Source: an uncultured bacterium | GTDB taxonomy: Bacteria; Bacteroidota; Bacteroidia; Chitinophagales; Chitinophagaceae | Direction of reading: 5' to 3' | Assembly (NCBI GenBank): GCA_903826405.1 | Contig: CAIKEH010000030.1 | Span: 1 to 64,000, forward strand | Length of the DNA: 64,000 nucleotides | Shown: positions 16,601-25,562 of the stretch, in pieces | Layout: every line of letters begins with the position of its first letter | Position numbering within the stretch: position 1 is the stretch's first letter | Translations under genes and position numbers: made by a program | Notes under the pieces: generated by a model | What the model was told of the DNA's origin: nothing | Databases searched by the model: none | Seen by the model: only the letters and a program-made list of their open reading frames with translations

Positions 16601-16621
16601 TCGGGGCCAATTTCGGGGCCA
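16601..16621. repeat. Two copies of TCGGGGCCA, period 12
   Basis: TCGGGGCCA occurs at 16601-16609 and 16613-16621. Similar doublets are familiar at the 3' ends of tRNA-associated integrase genes in this phylum, and this one lies 50 nt before the tRNA-like end. Confidence 0.45.
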
Positions 16622-16668
16622 CATAAATTTTACGGGCTATAAGATTTTGATATAGAATTGTTTAGGGG

Positions 16669-16693
16669 AAAGGTTCAATTCCCTTCTCTTCCT
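16669..16693 (+). other. tRNA 3'-end-like sequence, candidate attachment site
   Basis: AAAGG-TTCAATT-CCCTT looks like a T-arm (one mismatch in the stem) and is followed directly by CTCTTCC plus one base, like the 3' half of an acceptor stem. No matching 5' part (GGAAGAG) or anticodon arm is seen in the preceding 90 nt, so this is not a whole tRNA. It fits the target-site copy left when an element integrates into a tRNA gene. No second copy is visible at the left edge. Confidence 0.35.
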
Positions 16694-16717
16694 GAACACC
16701 GCCCTGAGCAAATCTAT

Positions 16718-17257
16718 TTAGGACTGCCCTTTGAATTGGTGATGTGTTTCCCGGAACAGCACATTGAATGTGGTCAGTGACCCGTAAATCGATGTAATGT
16801 ATTGCTGCAGTTCGATCTTCTCCTCATCCGTGAGTACTTTGTGGGCGTTTATCTTCTGCTCCAAGACGCGTAGTTTGTCCCTTACCATCACTATTTTATG
16901 GAAAAAGGTGGAAAGTGGCAATTCCTTTGACTGGAGGCTTCGATCGGCGGGCTGAAGGATTAGATGCCCATTCTGCCATCTGTTTGCCAAGGGTACCATC
17001 TCCACCTCATGCAGCCTTTGATCCAGGACTTTTTCCAATGCAAGTTCGATGTCCGCTAAAGTGATCGAAGAGGCCGGGGTATTGGATTCTCCGGTATTTT
17101 CGAGAACACGCAAGCCTTCAAAGTCCTTTCCAATTGACTTGGTCCCCTGCTGAGACTTGAACCAAATGATATTGAATTCTGAACCCAGTTCAACTACTAC
17201 TCCCCGGCCAAAATGCGGATGTTCCACACGGGAACCGATTCCTAATTGTTCTGACAT
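16718..17257 (-). CDS. Conserved hypothetical protein with Tudor-like N-terminus
   Basis: A 179-residue soluble protein. Its start ('GIGSRVEHPHFGRGVVVELG', then 'NIIWFKSQQGTKSI') resembles the small Tudor/SH3-like module at the C-terminus of UvrD/PcrA helicases ('G-x-x-V-x-H-x-x-FG-x-G'). The rest is helical, with a charged stretch 'HKIVMVRDKLRVLEQKINA' that could form a coiled coil. The function is unknown. It is encoded 22 nt upstream of the cysteine desulfurase gene on the same strand order (it lies downstream of it in transcription), so the two probably share an mRNA. Confidence 0.75.
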   Translation of the reverse strand: MSEQLGIGSRVEHPHFGRGVVVELGSEFNIIWFKSQQGTKSIGKDFEGLRVLENTGESNTPASSITLADIELALEKVLDQRLHEVEMVPLANRWQNGHLILQPADRSLQSKELPLSTFFHKIVMVRDKLRVLEQKINAHKVLTDEEKIELQQYITSIYGSLTTFNVLFRETHHQFKGQS

Positions 17258-17279
17258 ATGATCAATGTATAAATGAATT

Positions 17280-18410
17280 TCAGATCATTCCTTTCAACCT
17301 GTCTACCACCTCATCCACTTCCCCACGAGTATTATGCTTGCTGAACGAGAAGCGAATCGCCACCCGGTTCGGATCATTCGCGAAAGCCCGTATGACATGT
17401 GAACCCTGGTCCGTACCGCTCGTGCAAGCACTGCCACCGGATGCACAAACATGATGGATGTCCAGATTGAACAGCAGCATGCTGGTTTTTTCCGTTCGTG
17501 GAAATCCAACGTTAACTACGGTATAAAGAGATCTGCCGAATGGGTCACCATGGAAATTCACCTCAGGGATGGCTTCTTTTAGTTCGGAAGCCATGTAAGA
17601 CTTCAGTCCAGCAATATATGTGGTGTCCTTTTCATGATCCATCATCGCCAATTCCAGTGCTTTGGCGAACCCAACGATACCATAAAGATTCTCCGTGCCC
17701 GCCCGCATGTTCCTTTCCTGTCCACCACCGTGGATCAAGGGATGTATGCGGATCTTTTCGTTGACATACAGAATGCCAACACCTTTAGGGCCATGAAATT
17801 TATGACTCGCTCCGGTGATGAAATGCACTGGCGTATTCCGAAGATCGAAGGGATAGTGACCCACCGTTTGTACGGTATCCGAGTGGAAAATGGCTCCATA
17901 TCGCTCACTGATGGCCCCGACGGCATGGATATCCGTGATATTGCCTATCTCGTTGTTCGCATGCATGAGGGAGACGAGGGTCTTGGCTGGGCTCGCAGCC
18001 AACTTCATTTCCAGGTCGGCCAGATCCACATGCCCATCAGACAAGATACTGACATATTCCAATGATACCTGGTGCTTGTTCTTGAGATATCCTGCCGTAT
18101 GCAGGGTAGCGTGATGTTCTATGGGTGAAGTGATGATCCGGGTGCAGCCCAGATCGTGTACGGCTGCCATGATGGCCGTGTTGCTAGCTTCTGTTCCTCC
18201 TGATGTGAAAAATATCTCAGCAGGGTGTGCATGAAGGGATCCTGCCACTGACTTACGTGCATTTTCTATCGCCAATCTGGTTTCTCTTCCATAAGAATAA
18301 ATCGAAGAGGGATTCCCGAATTTTTCCGTCAGATAGGGCAACATAGCCTCTAAGACGGCGGGATCAAGCGTGGTCGTGGCTGCATTGTCCAGATAAATGC
18401 GTTGCTGCAT
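17280..18410 (-). CDS. Cysteine desulfurase (IscS/NifS family)
   Basis: A PLP enzyme that takes sulfur from cysteine for Fe-S clusters and tRNA thiolation. The 376-residue protein has 'YLDNAATT' at the start, 'SGGTEASN' (70-77), the PLP lysine Lys204 (ASHKFHGPKG) and the persulfide Cys329 in 'SGGSACTSGT'. The long loop around the active Cys places it in the group I (NifS/IscS) class rather than SufS. No iscU or iscA lies beside it, so I do not give a symbol. ATG start at 18410; the Tudor-like gene follows after 22 nt. Confidence 0.93.
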   Translation of the reverse strand: MQQRIYLDNAATTTLDPAVLEAMLPYLTEKFGNPSSIYSYGRETRLAIENARKSVAGSLHAHPAEIFFTSGGTEASNTAIMAAVHDLGCTRIITSPIEHHATLHTAGYLKNKHQVSLEYVSILSDGHVDLADLEMKLAASPAKTLVSLMHANNEIGNITDIHAVGAISERYGAIFHSDTVQTVGHYPFDLRNTPVHFITGASHKFHGPKGVGILYVNEKIRIHPLIHGGGQERNMRAGTENLYGIVGFAKALELAMMDHEKDTTYIAGLKSYMASELKEAIPEVNFHGDPFGRSLYTVVNVGFPRTEKTSMLLFNLDIHHVCASGGSACTSGTDQGSHVIRAFANDPNRVAIRFSFSKHNTRGEVDEVVDRLKGMI

Positions 18411-18480
18411 GCCCGTAAAGTTCTCAAATTTCCGGGACTCGGAGAGCCCTAAATTGTTGCGATTTGCTGGGACCTCAGGA

Positions 18481-19866
18481 TCATTTCAATTCCCGGATAT
18501 CGTGCATCAGACGTTGAGCGATGTTTCTGGCGGTGGTTTCGAAATTGCTTTCGGCGATGATCCGAATGATGGGTTCCGTATTGCTTGAACGCAAGTGAAC
18601 CCAATCCTTATCGAACTCGATCCGAAGCCCATCTTCCGTATTCACCGGGTGGCTTTTATATTTTGCCCGGATCCTGTCGAGCAGCACGCTCAGGTCAACA
18701 TCTTTCTCCAATTCTATCTTGTTCTTGCTGATGAAGTAGTCTGGGTAGGAATTGCGGAGCTGTTGAGCGGTTTTTCCCTGTTGGGCCAGGTGGGTCAGAA
18801 AAAGTGCGATGCCTACCAATGCATCACGTCCGTAATGCAGATCAGGCAGTATGATGCCTCCATTTCCTTCACCGCCGATCACCGCTTTCACCTCCTTCAT
18901 CTTCTTCACTACATTCACCTCTCCTACCGCACTGGGGAAATATTGCCCACCCCGGCGGACTGTTACATCCTGTAAGGCCCGGGTTGAGGAAAGATTACTA
19001 ACGGAATTCCCTTTGACTTTACTCAACACATAATCAGCAACAGCCACCAAGGTGTACTCTTCTCCGAACATGGTTCCATCCTCACACACGAGCACGAGTC
19101 GGTCGACATCAGGATCCACGGCGATGCCGAGATCTGCGCCGGACTTGTTCACTGCATTGGACAATTGACTGAGGTTCTCGGGTAGTGGCTCCGGATTATG
19201 TGCGAACCTTCCTGTCATTTCACCATTCAGCAAACTGATATCCGCATCTTTTAAGCCGAGAGCCCTTAGTAAAGCAGGTACGGCGATGGCTCCTGTGCTG
19301 TTCACCACATCTACCACAACCTTGAATTTCCTGGACTGGATGGCATCAAGATCAATGAGCTCATGTTTCAATATCGCCGCTATATGCTTGTCCAGATAAG
19401 TGGGATCCATCCGGTACTCCCCTAACTTTTCGACGGTTGCGAAGGTAAATGCCTCTTTAGTTGCACGCTCCAATACAACCGCCCCATCAGCCGCGCTGAT
19501 AAATTCTCCATGGCCATTGAGCAGTTTAAGGGCATTCCATTCCTGCGGATTATGGCTCGCAGTGATGATCACTCCCCCGTCTGCCTTTTCCATCACCACA
19601 GCCATTTCTACCGTGGGAGTGGTGCTGGGACCCAGATCCACGACATGGATGCCCATGGCATTCAAGGTATGGGATACCAGGCTCGACACCATGGGGCCAC
19701 TGATCCGTCCATCGCGTCCGATGACCACTTTGGCTCCTTGCTTTTTCTCCAGTAACAGACTTCCGTAGGCAGCCGTGAAACGGACCACATCCATTGGGGT
19801 TAGGTTTTCCCCTGATTTGCCTCCGATGGTCCCCCGGATACCTGAAATGCTCTTGATCAATGCCAC
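18481..19866 (-). CDS. glmM: Phosphoglucosamine mutase-type phosphohexomutase
   Basis: It moves phosphate between C6 and C1 of a hexose; GlmM makes glucosamine-1-phosphate for peptidoglycan and lipid A. The 461-residue protein has the phosphoserine loop TASHNP (Ser104), the Mg2+ loop DPDVDR (251-256), the sugar loop 'GGEGNGGII' and the C-terminal phosphate loop 'RSSNTEPIIRI'. The GEGNGG form, instead of GEQSGH, matches the group annotated as phosphoglucosamine mutase in Bacteroidota, but phosphomannomutase or phosphoglucomutase activity is possible. The start is GTG at 19866; no closer ATG exists. Divergent from the PAP2 gene. Confidence 0.85.
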   Translation of the reverse strand: MALIKSISGIRGTIGGKSGENLTPMDVVRFTAAYGSLLLEKKQGAKVVIGRDGRISGPMVSSLVSHTLNAMGIHVVDLGPSTTPTVEMAVVMEKADGGVIITASHNPQEWNALKLLNGHGEFISAADGAVVLERATKEAFTFATVEKLGEYRMDPTYLDKHIAAILKHELIDLDAIQSRKFKVVVDVVNSTGAIAVPALLRALGLKDADISLLNGEMTGRFAHNPEPLPENLSQLSNAVNKSGADLGIAVDPDVDRLVLVCEDGTMFGEEYTLVAVADYVLSKVKGNSVSNLSSTRALQDVTVRRGGQYFPSAVGEVNVVKKMKEVKAVIGGEGNGGIILPDLHYGRDALVGIALFLTHLAQQGKTAQQLRNSYPDYFISKNKIELEKDVDLSVLLDRIRAKYKSHPVNTEDGLRIEFDKDWVHLRSSNTEPIIRIIAESNFETTARNIAQRLMHDIRELK

Positions 19867-20021
19867 TGCCTAGTATTTATGGACGGCGAAGGTATCGAAA
19901 TAAGTTCACTGAGGTCATAAAAGCAGTTGGAACGAGCAAAGATCAAATCATTTATTTTCATTAAATTACGCTGGTATCAACACCCTTCGCCATCGTCTTT
20001 ATTCTCCCTTTCCTGTTCCTG

Positions 20022-20624
20022 TTGCAGAGTCCGGTTGCGGCTTCTTCGGCCAATTTGCTCGTCAGGGCCGACCAATGGCTTCTTTTGAAAGTGAACAGGG
20101 ACATGCATTCCCCAGCGCTTGACCATCTGGCCCTTTTCTCCCGAGAAGCAACTACCTGGGCGCCTCTATACCTGTTCCTGATCATTTTCATGGCCATGAA
20201 CCACGGCAAGCAAGGCTGGTGGTGGGTTGTTACCGCACTTGCCCTGGTGGGAGTCAGTGACCTCATCAGCAGTCATGTCATCAAAGAGATCTTCCATAGA
20301 ACAAGACCTTGCCGTGATCCATTCATGGCCCACCAGATCCGGTTCATCGCCAGCACCTGCGGGATGAATGGAAGTTTTGTTTCATCACATGCCAGCAACC
20401 ACTTCACTATCGCTACCTTCATATACGGTACATTGGGAAAAACAGAACACAAATGGGGGTTCATTTATCTTTGGGCTGTATTGATCTGCTGGGCGCAGGT
20501 ATACGTAGGCGTTCACTATCCGTTCGATATTCTCGGTGGAGCACTGATAGGAACACTCATTGGCCTTTTTGGATCATCTTTTTTCGGGAAAAAGATCGGT
20601 CTCACCATATCATCTAAAGCATGA
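20022..20624 (+). CDS. PAP2-family phosphatase, membrane
   Basis: Such enzymes remove phosphate from lipids (undecaprenyl diphosphate, phosphatidate). The motifs are K-x6-RP ('KEIFHRTRP'), SSHASNH in place of PSGH, and 'AQVYVGVHYPFD', where the usual Ser-Arg is Ala-Gln, a variant common in this phylum. There are about five membrane helices. The first usual start in frame is TTG 20022, but the open frame reaches back to 19965 and reads 'TLVSTPFAIVFILPFLFLLQ', a convincing signal or membrane helix; the real start may be a rare codon (ATT 19965 or CTG 19971). The stop overlaps the next gene by 4 nt. Confidence 0.85.
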   Translation: MQSPVAASSANLLVRADQWLLLKVNRDMHSPALDHLALFSREATTWAPLYLFLIIFMAMNHGKQGWWWVVTALALVGVSDLISSHVIKEIFHRTRPCRDPFMAHQIRFIASTCGMNGSFVSSHASNHFTIATFIYGTLGKTEHKWGFIYLWAVLICWAQVYVGVHYPFDILGGALIGTLIGLFGSSFFGKKIGLTISSKA

Positions 20625-21916
20625 CAGATCTGCTCATTCTTCTGGGACTCATCCTATTCAATGGACTCTTCTCCATGACGGAGATTGCATTGGTCTCCGC
20701 TCGTCGGGCTAGGCTGGAAGCACAGGCCAACAAAGGGGACTTGCGCGCCAGACGGGCTTTTGAACTGCAGCAGAAGCCGGAAAATTTTCTGTCCACCGTT
20801 CAGATCGGCATGACCCTGACCAGTATCCTGACCGGTCTATACTCGGGTGAAAAAGTAGTAGCGACCCTGACCGCGACATTGCAAGACATGCCGGCATTCG
20901 CACATTACGCAAAAGCCATCTCAACCACATTGGTTGTATTTGTGGTCACCTTCTTCACCCTGATACTTGGTGAATTGGTCCCCAAAAGGCTTGGCCTGAA
21001 AGCCCCGGAAGCGATCTCCAAGATAGTGGCTGGCCCCATGAAGGTTTTCAACACCATCACCTATCCTTTCGTATGGCTGCTCACGAAAACCACCAATTTC
21101 CTGCTCCGCCTTTTCCGGATCAAATCTTCGGATAATCAAGTTACAGAGGAAGAAATCAAGGCGATCATCAGCGAAGGCACTGAACACGGTGCGATCGAAG
21201 AGACGGAACAGGAGATCATAGAACGCGTATTCCACCTCGGGGATCGGAACATCACTTCACTGATGACACACCGCCACGACATCATCTGGTTCGATCTGGG
21301 AGACAGCGAGAACGCCATCAAAGAAAAGATCCTCCGGGAACCACATTCCGTTTACCCCATCTGTGACGGCACCATAGATAAACTGCAAGGGATAGTCTCC
21401 ATCAAGGATATGTATGTCACTCCCGATGATACCCCTTTCAAGGAGATCATGAAGCCTGCACTCTTCGTGCCTGAAAACAATACCCCATACCAGTTGCTGG
21501 AAAGATTCAAGGAGTCCCAGATCCACACCTGTTTCGTTGTTGATGAATACGGCACCTTGTTGGGCTTGATCACCTTGAACGACATTCTGGAAGCCATTGT
21601 GGGAGAACTTCCCCAGCAGGACTTCCTGGATTACGACATCACCGAACGAGGGGACGGAACTTATCTTGTGGACGGACAGATACCTTTTTATGATTTTCTC
21701 TCCCGTTTTGAACAGACCGAGTGGATGAACGAAGGAGAGCAGGAATTCGATACCCTCGCCGGTTTCATCCTCCATCGTCTCGAACGTATACCCAAGCCTG
21801 GAGATTCACTCTCCTGGAAAGGCTTCCATTTCGAAATCCTCGATATGGACGGCCACCGTATAGACAAGATCCTTGTCAAGATATCCGACGCCATCAAGAA
21901 AGGTATGGATGATTGA
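20621..21916 (+). CDS. CorC/HlyC-family (CNNM-type) membrane protein with CBS pair
   Basis: A 431-residue protein of the CNNM/CorC family, linked to magnesium or cobalt transport. Order: DUF21/CNNM membrane domain (residues 1-~180, four helices, with 'FNGLFSMTEIALVSARR' at the start), linker with 'VTEEEIKAIISEG', two CBS domains (~200-320, adenine-nucleotide sensing), and the CorC_HlyC domain (~340-425, 'GDGTYLVDGQIPFYDF'). It overlaps the PAP2 gene by ATGA, so the two are translated together. Whether it transports ions or stabilises a membrane transporter is not decided by sequence. Confidence 0.9.
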   Translation: MTDLLILLGLILFNGLFSMTEIALVSARRARLEAQANKGDLRARRAFELQQKPENFLSTVQIGMTLTSILTGLYSGEKVVATLTATLQDMPAFAHYAKAISTTLVVFVVTFFTLILGELVPKRLGLKAPEAISKIVAGPMKVFNTITYPFVWLLTKTTNFLLRLFRIKSSDNQVTEEEIKAIISEGTEHGAIEETEQEIIERVFHLGDRNITSLMTHRHDIIWFDLGDSENAIKEKILREPHSVYPICDGTIDKLQGIVSIKDMYVTPDDTPFKEIMKPALFVPENNTPYQLLERFKESQIHTCFVVDEYGTLLGLITLNDILEAIVGELPQQDFLDYDITERGDGTYLVDGQIPFYDFLSRFEQTEWMNEGEQEFDTLAGFILHRLERIPKPGDSLSWKGFHFEILDMDGHRIDKILVKISDAIKKGMDD

Positions 21917-21963
21917 CGATTCCGAATTCCGAATTCCGAATCCGGAATTCATAAATCTCTTCT

Positions 21964-22749
21964 ATGAACCTATCCCTTGATAACAAGAACGCCCTTGTCT
22001 GCGGAAGTACGCAAGGCATAGGATTGGCCATAGCCAGGCAACTGGCGATCCAAGGAGCTACGTGTACTCTGATGGCTCGCGATGAAGGCAGCCTGGCAAA
22101 AGCAGTAGCCTCACTGGACAACAGTTCAGGACAATCACACCAATACCTGATTGCAGATTTCAGTGATCTGGAACAAGTGCGTGCGGAAGCAGCCCGGCAT
22201 ACAGAGACGCAGGACATACACATACTTATCAATAATACCGGCGGTCCTCCTCCCGGCCCCATAGTGGAGGCATCCACGGTCGATTTCGCCAAGGCATTCA
22301 GCATGCATATCCTTTGCTACCAGACCTTGGCACAAGCCGCATTGCCGTCCATGAAGAAAGCAGGATACGGAAGGATCATAAATATCGTTTCCACTTCAGT
22401 CAAGATACCCATTGCAAATCTCGGAGTGTCCAACACGATCCGAGCAGCAACGGCAGGATGGGCCAAGACCCTGGCCAATGAAGCGGGGCCTTATGGCATC
22501 ACGGTCAATAACATACTGCCTGGATTCACCATGACCAAAAGACTGGAAGGACTCATCGCATCGATCGCAAATTCTAATGGGCATTCCATTGAAGCAGTGG
22601 CCGATTCCATAAAAGCAGAGATCCCTGCAAGGCGTTTCGGTAATGCTTCCGAGATCGCCGATCTCGCGGGATTCCTTGCCAGCCCATCCGCCTCTTATGT
22701 GAACGGATCCAGCATTCCCGTAGATGGAGGAAGAACAGGTTCCATATAA
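21964..22749 (+). CDS. SDR-family oxidoreductase lacking the usual Tyr-Lys pair
   Basis: A 261-residue Rossmann-fold protein resembling 3-oxoacyl-ACP reductases. The NAD(P) motif is 'CGSTQGIGLA' near the start, followed by 'INNTGGPPPG' (NNAG position). Where classical SDRs have Y-x3-K, this reads 'GVSNTIRAATAGWAKTLA': the Tyr is replaced by Ser-Asn and the Lys by Arg. The later 'NNILPGFTMT' is normal. This matches a known atypical SDR subgroup with SNxxRAA; the substrate is unknown. Only 8 nt separate it from kynU, so they may be one operon. Confidence 0.85.
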   Translation: MNLSLDNKNALVCGSTQGIGLAIARQLAIQGATCTLMARDEGSLAKAVASLDNSSGQSHQYLIADFSDLEQVRAEAARHTETQDIHILINNTGGPPPGPIVEASTVDFAKAFSMHILCYQTLAQAALPSMKKAGYGRIINIVSTSVKIPIANLGVSNTIRAATAGWAKTLANEAGPYGITVNNILPGFTMTKRLEGLIASIANSNGHSIEAVADSIKAEIPARRFGNASEIADLAGFLASPSASYVNGSSIPVDGGRTGSI

Positions 22750-22757
22750 TCCATGCC

Positions 22758-24026
22758 ATGAACTTTCAAGCATCACTCGAACATGCACTTCAGTTGGACA
22801 GAAATGACCCGCTGCGTAAATTCCAGCAGGACTTCCTCCATCCTAAAGTGAACGACAGGCCGGGGATCTATTTCCTGGGCAATTCATTGGGCTTGCAGCC
22901 GAAATCCGCATCCCTCAAAATACAGGAAGTATTGGATCAATGGTCCGCACACGGAGTGGAAGCATTTTTCGAACCAGGGAGTTCCTGGACAGGCTACCAC
23001 GACAGGCTCACGACCAAAATGGCACCTATCGTCGGCGCAAAGCCTCATGAGATCAGCATACAGAATGCCCTTACCGTCAACCTTCACCTGCTGTTCGCCT
23101 CCTTTTACAGACCATCAGGGAAAAGGACCAAAATACTCTGTGAATCCGGTGCCTTCCCCAGTGACCAATACATGATCGACTCGCACCTGCGTCAAAGAGG
23201 ATCGGAACCCAGAGATCATCTGCTCGAAGTAAGTCCGCGTCAAGGAGAGGAAACGATCCTGATGGAAGATATCCTGGATATGATCGAAAGCCACCGAGAT
23301 GAATTGGCTCTCGTGTTCCTGGGTGGGGTAAATTATTACACAGGTCAACTCTTCGATATCGGTCTCATCACCCAGGCGGCCCATGAAGCCGGCGCACTTG
23401 CCGGATTCGATCTGGCACATGCAGCAGGGAACATACCCCTCCATTTACATGATTGGAACGTCGACTTCGCCGCGTGGTGCAATTACAAATACCTGAACGG
23501 GGGACCGGGTGCGATCGGATCCCTTTATGTTCATGAAAGGCATCATGGCAATTCATCGATACCAAGGTTAGCGGGATGGTGGGGCAATGAGCAGAGTACC
23601 CGATTCCTCATGGAACCCATTTTCAGGCCGGAGGGACATGCATCTGGCTGGCAGTTGAGCACCCCACCCATTTTGCTTCTGGCCACACTGGAAGCATCAC
23701 TTGACCTTTTCTTAGATGCCGGATGGGAAAACCTATGTGTCAAACAGAATAAACTGACGTCCTGGCTCTGGTTCCTTTTGGACGAACTGAACCGCAAGCA
23801 ACTGCGACAGGTCGTTAGGTACATCACGCCAAGGCAGGAGAAAGGATGTCAGGTATCTCTACTCACCCTGGAGAATGGAACGGCACTTCACTCAGCACTT
23901 AGTGATCACGGTATCATGACCGACTGGAGGGAACCCGACGTGATCCGAATGGCGCCTGTACCTTTTTACAACAGCTATGAGCAAATATGGCATACCTATG
24001 AAGTACTTTCAGGATTGATAACCTGA
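22758..24026 (+). CDS. kynU: Kynureninase
   Basis: A PLP enzyme that splits kynurenine (or 3-hydroxykynurenine) into anthranilate (or 3-hydroxyanthranilate) and alanine, in tryptophan breakdown or NAD synthesis. The 422-residue length is typical. 'GIYFLGNSLGLQPKSA' near the start, 'FDLAHAAGN' (Asp binding the pyridine N), the PLP lysine Lys244 in 'NYKYLNGGPGAIG', and 'GWWGNEQSTRF' are family hallmarks. No tryptophan or kynurenine dioxygenase gene is in the window, so which route it serves is open. The upstream SDR gene is 8 nt away. Confidence 0.95.
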   Translation: MNFQASLEHALQLDRNDPLRKFQQDFLHPKVNDRPGIYFLGNSLGLQPKSASLKIQEVLDQWSAHGVEAFFEPGSSWTGYHDRLTTKMAPIVGAKPHEISIQNALTVNLHLLFASFYRPSGKRTKILCESGAFPSDQYMIDSHLRQRGSEPRDHLLEVSPRQGEETILMEDILDMIESHRDELALVFLGGVNYYTGQLFDIGLITQAAHEAGALAGFDLAHAAGNIPLHLHDWNVDFAAWCNYKYLNGGPGAIGSLYVHERHHGNSSIPRLAGWWGNEQSTRFLMEPIFRPEGHASGWQLSTPPILLLATLEASLDLFLDAGWENLCVKQNKLTSWLWFLLDELNRKQLRQVVRYITPRQEKGCQVSLLTLENGTALHSALSDHGIMTDWREPDVIRMAPVPFYNSYEQIWHTYEVLSGLIT

Positions 24027-24103
24027 ATCCGCAACGTGGATATGATTTTTTCGGTCCTTCGATCGTCTTCTCGAACTTCGCCACTGTTCACAAACCCATA
24101 CGC

Positions 24104-24916
24104 ATGACGCGCCAACAACTGACAGAACAGATCTTCAAAAAACGGTCATACCTCTGTGTAGGTCTCGATACGGATCCTGAAAAGATCCCATCACACCTCA
24201 AGGGACATCCCGATGCCATGTTCGAGTTCAACAAGGCTATCATTGACGCCACTCATGACCTTTGTGTGGCATACAAGATCAATATTGCATTTTACGAGGC
24301 GCATGGCGTTAAAGGATGGGACATACTGGAAAGAACATTACGCTATATCCCGGAAGGCATCTTCACGATCGCCGATGCCAAGCGAGGCGACATCGGGAAC
24401 ACCTCAGCTCAATATGCACGTGCATTCTTCGAAACCATCCCATTCGATTCCATCACCGTAGCCCCCTACATGGGCGAGGATAGTGTCAAACCCTTCCTCG
24501 GACATCCGGGCAAGTGGGCAATCGTGCTAGGACTCACCTCCAATCCCGGGGCAGAGGATTTTGAACTTCAGCAGTACGCTGATGGTGACCTGCTCTATGA
24601 GAAAGTGCTGAAAACAGTTTCCAGATGGGGGGACACGGGTAATACCATGTTCGTTATAGGCGCTACACAAGCCTCTTCCTTTCGGCGGATCAGAGAAATC
24701 ACTCCTGAACATTTCTACCTCGTTCCCGGCGTGGGAGCACAGGGTGGCAGCCTTCAGGAAGTCTCCGATATCGCCCTGATCAAGGATTGTGGTCTACTTG
24801 TAAACGCCAGCCGTGCGATCATCTTTGCATCAGGCAAAGAGGATTTCGCTTCCGAAGCCCGAGTGGTGGCGAGGAAATATCAACAAGAAATGGCGATCTA
24901 CCTAGGCAAAGTATGA
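24104..24916 (+). CDS. pyrF: Orotidine 5'-phosphate decarboxylase (type 2)
   Basis: The last step of UMP synthesis, decarboxylating OMP. The 270-residue protein belongs to the longer type 2 group. The start 'YLCVGLDTDPEKIP' binds substrate; the catalytic tetrad motif is DAKRGDIG with Asp91, Lys93 and Asp96; 'VPGVGAQGG' is the phosphate-binding loop. ATG start at 24104. It converges with the SGNH hydrolase gene and overlaps it by 19 nt. Confidence 0.96.
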   Translation: MTRQQLTEQIFKKRSYLCVGLDTDPEKIPSHLKGHPDAMFEFNKAIIDATHDLCVAYKINIAFYEAHGVKGWDILERTLRYIPEGIFTIADAKRGDIGNTSAQYARAFFETIPFDSITVAPYMGEDSVKPFLGHPGKWAIVLGLTSNPGAEDFELQQYADGDLLYEKVLKTVSRWGDTGNTMFVIGATQASSFRRIREITPEHFYLVPGVGAQGGSLQEVSDIALIKDCGLLVNASRAIIFASGKEDFASEARVVARKYQQEMAIYLGKV

Positions 24917-25533
24917 ACAGTTTTCCACTCCCCTGCCATCCGATCAGATAGCAGTTCTGCCCATTGAGCATAAGCCTTGGCCGATGGGTGCAAACCATCC
25001 TCCGCGATAAGTTCAGGTTCCACGGCTGCAACCCGAGTCAAGGGGGTTATATCTAAATAATGTGCCCCGATCCTTTCCGTGAGCTTCCTGTTGACATCGT
25101 TGAATGCATCGATCGATCTGGCAATGGCAAACTTGTCGCGTCCTTCAGCGAAAGGCGTCACTCCCCAATCGGGAATGCTGAGAACAAAAAGACATGAAGT
25201 TGATCCCCGAACAAAGTCAAGTGACAGATCCAATAGTGTTTGAAATGAGGTGGCATAATCATCTAGTGAAAGTCCGCGATACTGATTGTTCACTCCAATG
25301 AGCAGACTCACCATATCGAAAGATCCGGATGGTCTGGACGTAAGGATACCTTGATGAAGTTCATCGGTTGTCCAACTGGAACTTGCAACGATCAAAGGAT
25401 CGGCGCATGTAATACCCTTATCCCTTAGCCGACTGACGGTCTGTACCGGAAATCTCTCACCTTCCAAAACGGAATCACCGATGGTATAAGAATCCCCAAG
25501 GGCGAGATAGTCTAACGAGGGGCTGAATTCCAT
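24898..25533 (-). CDS. SGNH/GDSL-family esterase or lipase-like hydrolase
   Basis: A 211-residue SGNH hydrolase without signal peptide. Block I is 'LALGDSYTIGD' with nucleophile Ser15, block III is 'LLIGVNNQY' (Gly-x-Asn), and block V is 'EDGLHPSAKAY' with the Asp-x-x-His pair. The oxyanion Gly of block II lies around residue 50. These enzymes cut esters or deacetylate sugars; the substrate is not visible. It overlaps the 3' end of pyrF on the other strand. Confidence 0.85.
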   Translation of the reverse strand: MEFSPSLDYLALGDSYTIGDSVLEGERFPVQTVSRLRDKGITCADPLIVASSSWTTDELHQGILTSRPSGSFDMVSLLIGVNNQYRGLSLDDYATSFQTLLDLSLDFVRGSTSCLFVLSIPDWGVTPFAEGRDKFAIARSIDAFNDVNRKLTERIGAHYLDITPLTRVAAVEPELIAEDGLHPSAKAYAQWAELLSDRMAGEWKTVHTLPR

Positions 25534-25562
25534 AATAGCTGTTAATGTGAACCTTTACTTGT

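Larger units (their letters stand above)
16288..16717. other. Gene-free right flank of the island
   Basis: About 430 nt with no gene I can support. It starts with a G8 and a T8 tract (16290-16320), then holds a hairpin CCGAC/GTCGG near 16455, the 12-nt-period repeat of TCGGGGCCA at 16601-16621, and a tRNA-3'-end-like sequence at 16669-16693. The frame across 16570-16640 reads '...YSGPISGPHKFYGL' then TAA, which could be the tail of a lost integrase; this is weak. Confidence 0.5.

Noticed and set aside
16669-16693. A complete tRNA gene
   Set aside because: Only the T-arm and half of the acceptor stem are present; no D-arm or anticodon arm can be drawn upstream.
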